Source: Pseudomonas sp. URMO17WK12:I2 (GTDB lineage: Bacteria > Pseudomonadota > Gammaproteobacteria > Pseudomonadales > Pseudomonadaceae). Taken from it: 64,000 nt of DNA. Shown piece after piece: positions 58,455-64,000 of the stretch. Within the stretch, counting starts at the first letter, position 1. Every line of letters begins with the position of its first letter. Where the stretch lies: the NCBI RefSeq assembly GCF_003253735.1, contig NZ_QKYW01000013.1:1-64000 (forward strand). The letters are read 5' to 3'. Made by a program: the position numbers and the translations under genes. The notes under the pieces were generated by a model. It searched no databases, was not told where the DNA came from, and worked only from the letters and a program-made list of their open reading frames with translations.

Positions 58455-59177
58455 TTACTTCGCCCAAAAAGCCGGCCGCGGCGCCTGCAACTGATCGAGA
58501 TAGTGGCTACCACCCAGCTGGCGCATCTGTCGGCGAATCCAGTTGGCGCGCTGGTTGACATAACCGCTGGGGCGACCGGCATCGTACTGGCGCGGATTGG
58601 GTAAGACGGCGGCCAGCAAGCTGGCCTGACGCGCCGACAGGTAGGAGGCACCAGTATTGAAATGGTGCCGAGCCGCAGCCTCGGCACCAAACACGCCATC
58701 GGCCCATTCGGCGCTGTTGAGGTAAACCTCGAGGATGCGCTGCTTGGGCCACAGCAGTTCGATCAGGCCGGTGAACCACACTTCGATACCCTTGCGCAGC
58801 CAGCTGCGGCCAGACCAGAGGAACAGGTTCTTGGCCACCTGCTGGCTGAGGGTGCTGGCGCCACGCACCGAGCCGCCTTGCTGGTTGTGCGACAGCGCCG
58901 CCTTGATCGCCTCGACGTCGAAGCCCCAATGCTGGGAGAACTTCTGGTCTTCGCTGGCAATGACCGCAATCTTCAGGTCATCCGGCAGTTGGTCCCAGGA
59001 GCGCCAGGTACGCTGCAGGTCGATCGGCTTGCCGTCGATCCATGATTCGATCTTGCGCTCGACCATCAGCGCCGTGCCCGGTGGTGGAACCCAGCGCAAG
59101 GCGAGCACCAGCAGAAAGGAGCCAGCAATGAACCAGAGCAGCAGCTTCAGCAGGAGGCGGCGAAGGGATCGGAGCAT
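58455..59177 (-). CDS. mtgA: Monofunctional biosynthetic peptidoglycan transglycosylase
   Basis: The 240-residue protein polymerises lipid II glycan chains. It has an N-terminal TM (about 10-30) and the GT51 motifs IASEDQKFSQHWGFD (catalytic Glu), GASTLSQQVAKNLFLW and RKGIEVWFTGLIELLW. The start at 59177 is preferred; in-frame codons reach 59249 but add residues without family likeness. It converges on rpoH. Confidence 0.95.
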   Translation of the reverse strand: MLRSLRRLLLKLLLWFIAGSFLLVLALRWVPPPGTALMVERKIESWIDGKPIDLQRTWRSWDQLPDDLKIAVIASEDQKFSQHWGFDVEAIKAALSHNQQGGSVRGASTLSQQVAKNLFLWSGRSWLRKGIEVWFTGLIELLWPKQRILEVYLNSAEWADGVFGAEAAARHHFNTGASYLSARQASLLAAVLPNPRQYDAGRPSGYVNQRANWIRRQMRQLGGSHYLDQLQAPRPAFWAK

Positions 59178-59252
59178 GCGCAGGGAGCCAGGCTTGTTTG
59201 GCCGGTTAGTATACGGCGGCTGATGGTGTTGCGGACAACGCTGCGGCAATCC

Positions 59253-59267
59253 GGGGGGGGGGGGGGG
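59253..59267. repeat. Homopolymeric G15 tract
   Basis: Fifteen G in a row (59253-59267) lie 60 bp upstream of the DUF423 gene start and 76 bp beyond the mtgA start. Such runs are slip-prone. Confidence 0.95.
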
Positions 59268-59326
59268 CGCGGCCGAGCGGGTGTGGGCGTAAACTGCACG
59301 CTCCTTTTCGGATCGGTGAGAGCGCT

Positions 59327-59698
59327 ATGGTTCGCCTGTGGTTATTGCTGTCGGCCTTCGCCGGCTTTTCCGGGGTCGCGATGGGGGCGTTCGCCGCCCA
59401 TGGTTTGAAGAGCCGGCTGAGCGCCGACTACCTGGCGGTGTTCCAGACCGGTACTCACTACCAGCTGATCCACGCGCTGGCCCTGCTGGGCGTGGCCATC
59501 CTGGCGCTGATCGCACCGGGGCGACTGGTGAATCTGGCGGGCGGCTTCTTCGCGGTCGGCATCGTGCTGTTCTCGGGCAGCCTTTATGCGTTGACCCTCA
59601 GCGGCATCGCCAAGCTGGGCATCATCACGCCTTTTGGCGGCCTGGCCTTTCTGGCCGGTTGGGCCTGCCTGGGTGTGACGGCCTGGCGCATGGCATGA
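59327..59698 (+). CDS. DUF423-family membrane protein
   Basis: The 123-residue protein has four hydrophobic segments and the DUF423 pattern: AFAGFSGVAMGAFAAHGLKSRLS near the N-terminus and FQTGTHYQLIHALALLGVA. Inner-membrane protein of unknown role, common in bacteria between mtgA and thiS in this order. Confidence 0.9.
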   Translation: MVRLWLLLSAFAGFSGVAMGAFAAHGLKSRLSADYLAVFQTGTHYQLIHALALLGVAILALIAPGRLVNLAGGFFAVGIVLFSGSLYALTLSGIAKLGIITPFGGLAFLAGWACLGVTAWRMA

Positions 59699-59790
59699 GC
59701 CGCCGCGAGACCAATGGCGGGCCAGTGCCTTGGTCATCGCCGGGGATCGGGCTAGAATGCCGGCCCTTTCTCCTGTTGTGACGGGTCGCC

Positions 59791-59991
59791 ATGCATATCC
59801 AGTTGAACGGTGAAACCCTCGAACTGCCCGAAGGTGCCAGCGTCGCCGACCTGATCGAGCGCCTGGAGCTGAGCGGGCGCCGCGTGGCGGTCGAGCGCAA
59901 CCTCGATATCGTGCCGCGCAGCCAGTACGCCAGCACGGCGCTGGCCGACGGCGACCGCCTCGAAGTGGTCCATGCCATCGGTGGCGGTTGA
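59791..59991 (+). CDS. thiS: Sulfur carrier protein ThiS
   Basis: The 66-residue ubiquitin-like protein ends in GG (VVHAIGGG with the final GG needed for thiocarboxylation). It carries sulfur for the thiazole part of thiamin. It is 42 bp upstream of thiG. Confidence 0.95.
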   Translation: MHIQLNGETLELPEGASVADLIERLELSGRRVAVERNLDIVPRSQYASTALADGDRLEVVHAIGGG

Positions 59992-60033
59992 GCCCAACGC
60001 CGCGCCCTTCCAACTTACTGCAGAGGAATCTCC

Positions 60034-60828
60034 ATGAGCCACGCTGTCAGCGACAAGCCGTTTACCCTGGCCGGCCGCACCTACCAGTCGCGCCTGCTGG
60101 TCGGCACCGGTAAATACAAGGATCTCGACGAGACCCGCGATGCCATCGAGGCCTCGGGCGCGGAGATCGTCACCGTGGCAGTGCGCCGTACCAATATCGG
60201 CCAGAACCCGGGCGAGCCGAACCTGCTCGACGTGATCTCGCCGGATCGCTACACCATCCTGCCGAATACCGCCGGCTGCTACGACGCCGTCGAGGCCGTG
60301 CGCACCTGCCGCCTGGCCCGCGAGCTGCTCGACGGCCACAAGCTGGTCAAGCTGGAGGTGCTGGCCGACCAGAAGACCCTGTTCCCCAACGTGATCGAAA
60401 CCCTCAAGGCCGCCGAAGTACTGGTCAAGGAAGGTTTCGATGTGATGGTTTACACCAGCGACGACCCGATCATCGCCCGCCAACTCGCCGACATGGGCTG
60501 CATCGCGGTGATGCCGCTGGCCGGCCTGATCGGCACCGGGCTGGGCATCTGCAACCCCTACAACCTGCGCATCATCCTCGAAGAGGCCAAGGTGCCCGTG
60601 TTGGTGGATGCCGGTGTGGGAACCGCTTCCGACGCTACCATCGCCATGGAGCTGGGCTGCGAAGCGGTGCTGATGAACAGCGCCATCGCCCATGCCCAGC
60701 ATCCGGTGCTGATGGCGCAGGCCATGAAATACGCCATCGAGGCCGGTCGCCTGGCCTACTTGGCCGGGCGCATGCCGAAAAAGCTCTATGCCAGCGCCTC
60801 GTCCCCCTTGGAGGGGCTGATCCGCTGA
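60034..60828 (+). CDS. thiG: Thiazole synthase ThiG
   Basis: The 264-residue enzyme forms the thiamin thiazole phosphate. The catalytic Lys is in LVKLEVLAD, and TAGCYDAVEAVRTCRLARE and GVGTASDATIAMELGCEAVLMNSAIA are typical. Ends near residue 264, full length. Followed by a stem-loop. Confidence 0.96.
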   Translation: MSHAVSDKPFTLAGRTYQSRLLVGTGKYKDLDETRDAIEASGAEIVTVAVRRTNIGQNPGEPNLLDVISPDRYTILPNTAGCYDAVEAVRTCRLARELLDGHKLVKLEVLADQKTLFPNVIETLKAAEVLVKEGFDVMVYTSDDPIIARQLADMGCIAVMPLAGLIGTGLGICNPYNLRIILEEAKVPVLVDAGVGTASDATIAMELGCEAVLMNSAIAHAQHPVLMAQAMKYAIEAGRLAYLAGRMPKKLYASASSPLEGLIR

Positions 60829-60850
60829 AGCGCCTTTGCATAGGCGCCTG

Positions 60851-60873
60851 ACGGGGACATGGGTCCCCGTTTC
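60851..60873 (+). terminator. thiG terminator
   Basis: ACGGGGAC (60851-60858) and GTCCCCGT (60863-60870) form a perfect 8-bp stem with a 4-nt loop, followed by TTCTC. Confidence 0.75.
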
Positions 60874-60901
60874 TCATTCCACTTAGTGTCCCGAGTACCC
60901 C

Positions 60902-61618
60902 ATGAGCGATATCGAGCAAACTCCAGCCGAAGAAAACCCACGGCACATGCGCGCCATCAAGAGCTTCGTGATGCGCGCCGGGCGCATGACCGAAGGCCAG
61001 CAGCGCGGCTTCGATCAGGGCCTGCCGAAGTTCGGCCTGGAGTTGAGCGATGGCATGCAGGATTTCGACGCGGTGTTCGGACGCCAGGCGCCGCGCACCT
61101 TCGAAATCGGCTTCGGCATGGGCCACTCCACGTTGGAAATGGCCGCGGCAGCGCCTGAGCAGGACTTCATCGGTGTGGAGGTGCACCGGCCGGGCGTGGG
61201 CGCCTTGCTCAATGGGGTGATGACGCAGAACCTGACCAACCTGCGCGTTTACAGCTGCGATGCCCTGGAAGTACTGCGCCAGTGCGTGCCCGATGCCGGC
61301 CTCGACCGCGTGCTGCTGTTTTTCCCGGACCCTTGGCACAAGGCGCGTCACAACAAGCGCCGCATCGTGCAGCCGGCATTCGCCGAGCTGGTAAGGCAGA
61401 AGCTCAAGATCGGCGGCGTGCTGCACATGGCCACCGACTGGGAGCCCTATGCCGAATACATGCTGGAAGTGATGAACGTGGCGCCCGGCTATCGCAACCT
61501 CGCCGCCGATGGGCGCTGCGTCGAACGGCCTGCCGAGCGCCCGGTGACCAAGTTCGAGCGCCGCGGCGAGCGCCTCGGGCACGGCGTCTGGGACCTCAAG
61601 TTCGAGCGCGTCGACTGA
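60902..61618 (+). CDS. trmB: tRNA (guanine-N7)-methyltransferase TrmB
   Basis: The 238-residue enzyme methylates G46 of tRNA. It has the SAM site EIGFGMGHSTLEMAAAAPE and the FPDPWHKARHNKRRIVQ catalytic segment. Full length. Confidence 0.96.
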   Translation: MSDIEQTPAEENPRHMRAIKSFVMRAGRMTEGQQRGFDQGLPKFGLELSDGMQDFDAVFGRQAPRTFEIGFGMGHSTLEMAAAAPEQDFIGVEVHRPGVGALLNGVMTQNLTNLRVYSCDALEVLRQCVPDAGLDRVLLFFPDPWHKARHNKRRIVQPAFAELVRQKLKIGGVLHMATDWEPYAEYMLEVMNVAPGYRNLAADGRCVERPAERPVTKFERRGERLGHGVWDLKFERVD

Positions 61619-61622
61619 GCCG

Positions 61623-61967
61623 ATGACTCGCCTGTCGAGACGCCAGGCTCGCCGCGTCGGCCATGCGCGCAATCGCCCGCAGTGGCAGGTGCCTCAGCCC
61701 AGCGCTCGCGCCGTCTGGGCGATGCGCCTGCTGTTGCCGGTGACTGCGCTGGTCATGGCGACCTGTGCCGCATTGCTGCTGTTCACGGTGGCGCAGGCGC
61801 TGCATAGCGGCGTGGCCATATCGCCTTCCAGGATCGGCCCGGCGACCTTTTACCCGCTTGCCACCCACCCGCTGGGCTACGGCCTGACGCTGCTGCTGCA
61901 CAGCGGGATCGCCTTTGCCATGGCCGGTTTGGGCTGGTTCTGCTGGCGCGTATCGCGGCTGCGCTGA
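61623..61967 (+). CDS. Small membrane protein of unknown function
   Basis: The 114-residue protein has a basic N-terminus (about 1-30, many R/K) and two hydrophobic segments (about 36-60 and 85-107). It follows trmB by 4 bp and its stop abuts the convergent DMT transporter gene stop. It is not a family I recognise. Confidence 0.6.
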   Translation: MTRLSRRQARRVGHARNRPQWQVPQPSARAVWAMRLLLPVTALVMATCAALLLFTVAQALHSGVAISPSRIGPATFYPLATHPLGYGLTLLLHSGIAFAMAGLGWFCWRVSRLR

Positions 61968-62852
61968 TCAGGCCGTGGCACCACGCAGCTGCTGCAGCAG
62001 GCGCGGGCCGAACACATTGATCAGCAAGCCGAGCATGACAATGGCTGCGCCGATCCATTGCACGCTGCTCAACGCCTCGCCGAGAAACAGCCACGCCGAG
62101 CTGAGACCGACTATCGGCACCAGCAGCGAGAACGGCGCCACCTGGCTGGCTGGGTAGCGGGACAACAGACGGCTCCACAGGCCGTAGCCTAGCAGGGTGG
62201 CGATAAAGGCCAGGTAGGCAATGACCAGCACCGAGCTGAGCGAAATATTGCGCAGCGCCGTCTCGATCTGCGCCGGGCCCTCCAGTATCAGCGACAGGGC
62301 CAGGAACGGCAGCGGCGGAATCAGGCTGCCCCAGACCACCAGGCTGACCAGGTTGACCTTGCCGATGCGCTTGGTGACCACGTTGCCCAGCCCCCACATC
62401 GCCGCCGCGCACAGGGTCAGTACGAAGCCGGCCAGGGTAAAGGCGCGCCCGCTTTCGCTGCCGATCAGCAGCAGGCCCGCCGCTGCCACCACCAAGCCGA
62501 TCAGGCTGCTGCGCCGCACCGTCTCGCCGATGAACAGCGCGGCGAATCCCAGGGTGAAGAACGCTTGCGCCTGCAGCACCAGCGACGCCAGGCCCGCCGG
62601 CATGCCGGCGTACATCGCCGAGAACAGAAAGGCGAACTGCCCCAGGGAGATGGTCAGGCCGTAAGCCAGCAGCCAGCGCAGCGGCATGTCCGGGCGACGG
62701 ATGAACAGAATGGCGGGAAAGGCGGCGAGCGTGAAGCGCAGGGCGCCGAGCAGCATGGGCGGCACGCCATCGAGGCCGACCTTGATGATCACGAAGTTGA
62801 CGCCCCAGGCGATGATCACCACGACGGCCAGCAGAATATCCTTGGGTGTCAT
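61968..62852 (-). CDS. DMT (EamA) family transporter
   Basis: The 294-residue protein has about ten membrane segments in two EamA repeats (AWGVNFVIIKVGLDGVPPMLLGALRFTLAA, then VPIVGLSSAWLFLGEALS). Substrate unknown. Inner membrane. Confidence 0.87.
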   Translation of the reverse strand: MTPKDILLAVVVIIAWGVNFVIIKVGLDGVPPMLLGALRFTLAAFPAILFIRRPDMPLRWLLAYGLTISLGQFAFLFSAMYAGMPAGLASLVLQAQAFFTLGFAALFIGETVRRSSLIGLVVAAAGLLLIGSESGRAFTLAGFVLTLCAAAMWGLGNVVTKRIGKVNLVSLVVWGSLIPPLPFLALSLILEGPAQIETALRNISLSSVLVIAYLAFIATLLGYGLWSRLLSRYPASQVAPFSLLVPIVGLSSAWLFLGEALSSVQWIGAAIVMLGLLINVFGPRLLQQLRGATA

Positions 62853-62959
62853 GGGCGCGGCCTCGTGCGGTGGTATGCGGAGGCGCAGGCTAGCGCGTAT
62901 GCGCCGAGGTGAAACGCCACAGTTGGCAGCGTTTTTTCCCGTACAGAACCGCGCAGATA

Positions 62960-62988
62960 AAAACGCCCCGAACAGGTCGGGGCGTTTT
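62960..62988. terminator. Bidirectional terminator between crc and the DMT gene
   Basis: AAAACGCCCCGA and TCGGGGCGTTTT form a stem with a short ACAGG loop, with A and T runs at the edges. It lies 18 bp past the crc stop on the minus strand. Confidence 0.88.
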
Positions 62989-63005
62989 CGTCAGTGCTGC
63001 AACGG

Positions 63006-63785
63006 TCAGACGGTCAGCGTCCAGTCGTAGTCGACGATCAGCGGCGCGTGCTGCGAGAAGCGCGGCTGGCGCGGCAGGCGGGCGCTGCGCACACTGCGGC
63101 GCATGCCCGGGGTGAGCAACTGGTAGTCGAAACGATAGCCCAGGTTGAGCATCTCCGCCTGTTCGTTGTCCGGCCACCAGCTGAACTGGTCGGCCTCGCG
63201 GTTGACCTCACGAACGGCATCCACATAGCCCATGGTGCCGGTCACCTCGTCCATCCAGGCACGCTCGGGCGCCATGAAGCCGGGCGATTGCTGGCAGTCG
63301 CGCCAGTTCTTCACGTCCAGTTTCTGATGGGCGACGTACAACGAGCCGCAATAGATGTAGTCGCGGCGTTTGCGGCGTTGCTTGTCCAGGTACTTGGAGA
63401 AATCGTCCATGAACTTGAATTTCTGATTCAGGTTCTCGTCACTGCCCATGCCCGATGGCAATAGCAGCGAGGCGATACTCACTTTGTCGAAATCAGCCTG
63501 CAGGTAGCGCCCGTAGCGATCGGCCGTTTCAAAACCGAGCCCGCTGATTACCGCCTTGGGTTGCAACCGCGAATACAGTGCCACGCCACCCTGGCTTGGT
63601 ACTTCTGCATCGCAGGCATAGAGGAAATAGCCATCCAGTTGGAGGGCTTGGTCGTCCAGTTCAAAGGCGGAGGCACGGGTATCCTGCAGGCAGATCACGT
63701 CGGCATTCTGTGCTTGCAGCCAACTGAGCAAACCGCGCTCGACTGCAGCATGAATACCATTCACGTTCACACTGATGATCCGCAT
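63006..63785 (-). CDS. crc: Catabolite repression control protein Crc
   Basis: The 259-residue protein has the exonuclease III/endonuclease fold and begins RIISVNVNGIHAAVERGLLSWLQ, matching Crc of Pseudomonas. Crc has no nuclease activity and works with Hfq on A-rich mRNA sites to repress less-preferred carbon use. Divergent from pyrE, the usual pseudomonad layout. Confidence 0.97.
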   Translation of the reverse strand: MRIISVNVNGIHAAVERGLLSWLQAQNADVICLQDTRASAFELDDQALQLDGYFLYACDAEVPSQGGVALYSRLQPKAVISGLGFETADRYGRYLQADFDKVSIASLLLPSGMGSDENLNQKFKFMDDFSKYLDKQRRKRRDYIYCGSLYVAHQKLDVKNWRDCQQSPGFMAPERAWMDEVTGTMGYVDAVREVNREADQFSWWPDNEQAEMLNLGYRFDYQLLTPGMRRSVRSARLPRQPRFSQHAPLIVDYDWTLTV

Positions 63786-63878
63786 AAATGGCCCCCAAAA
63801 ACACGTGCGTGTATGATACCTGAGCTAGACGTCGTTTAGTAATTCAAAGCCACATCCTGTGCTGCCTCAAGGTCTTTC

Positions 63879-64000
63879 ATGCAAACGTATCAGCGCGATT
63901 TCATTCGTTTTGCCATCGAGCGAGGCGTCCTGCGCTTCGGCCAGTTCACCCTCAAGTCCGGTCGCGTCAGCCCGTACTTCTTCAATGCAGGGCTGTTCGA
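63879..64000 (+). CDS. pyrE: Orotate phosphoribosyltransferase, N-terminal part
   Basis: The reading frame begins at an ATG at 63879 and runs open to the window end, giving about 40 residues, MQTYQRDFIRFAIERGVL and then FGQFTLKSGRVSPYFFNAGLF, which matches PyrE N-termini. It converts orotate and PRPP to orotidine monophosphate. The C-terminus is outside the window. Divergent from crc with 93 bp between starts. Confidence 0.93.
   Translation, partial: MQTYQRDFIRFAIERGVLRFGQFTLKSGRVSPYFFNAGLF

Overview
The window is a 64 kb piece of a Pseudomonas (sensu lato) chromosome. The GC-rich codon use, the trpI/trpBA arrangement, the ftsY-ftsE-ftsX-rpoH-mtgA-thiSG-trmB block, the divergent crc/pyrE pair and the REP-type repeats built on GTGGGAGCGGGC all point that way. 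Most of it is core housekeeping sequence. The accessory signals are an IS4-type transposase start at the left edge, a complete chemotaxis signalling operon, several REP/BIME repeats and a few uncharacterised envelope proteins.

Layout: 0-2.4 kb holds the edge of an insertion sequence and a divergent Lrp-type regulator/zinc alcohol dehydrogenase pair, bracketed by two inverted copies of a hairpin repeat. 2.4-8.1 kb (minus strand) has a periplasmic aldose 1-epimerase, two overlapping lipoprotein genes, a membrane protein, a small unknown protein and an alpha/beta hydrolase. 8.3-11.2 kb has an MFS permease convergent with a SulP/STAS anion transporter. 11.2-15.5 kb is a choline-O-sulfate module (choX-like binding protein, betC sulfatase, divergent LysR regulator) plus a DOPA-dioxygenase-like gene. 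15.5-21.9 kb has a DMT exporter, pbpG, a LysR/NAD(P)-binding pair, an unusual NRAMP-like transporter and a D-2-hydroxyacid dehydrogenase. 21.9-25.8 kb is trpBA with its activator trpI, separated here by a DUF3592 gene. 25.9-29.6 kb has a DUF3060 protein, gloA, a YfcE-like phosphodiesterase and ilvD.

29.8-39.8 kb is a minus-strand chemotaxis cluster read as LuxR-type response regulator, short MCP, CheY, STAS protein, CheA, CheW, MCP, CheW, CheR, CheD, CheB. It is tightly packed, with many 4-8 nt overlaps, and carries no flagellar genes or cheZ. CheA has two tandem motifs resembling the MshEN (T2SSE_N) cyclic-di-GMP-binding motif, and the full-length MCP ends in a flexible tail with a candidate CheR/CheB-tethering pentapeptide. 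This is the most interesting part of the window.

40.2-64 kb returns to core genes: rlmI, a PfpI-family protein, an HDOD protein, mutM, ggt, a ferredoxin, coaD, coniferyl aldehyde dehydrogenase, a YheT-type hydrolase, an SMI1/KNR4-like gene, rsmD, two M16 peptidase genes, ftsYEX, rpoH, mtgA, a DUF423 gene preceded by a 15-G homopolymer, thiS, thiG, trmB, a DMT transporter, crc and the start of pyrE. No rRNA, tRNA, CRISPR array or prophage was seen. No wholly new multi-gene system is clearly demonstrated; the best leads are the modified chemotaxis signalling complex and the transposase-linked hairpin repeats.
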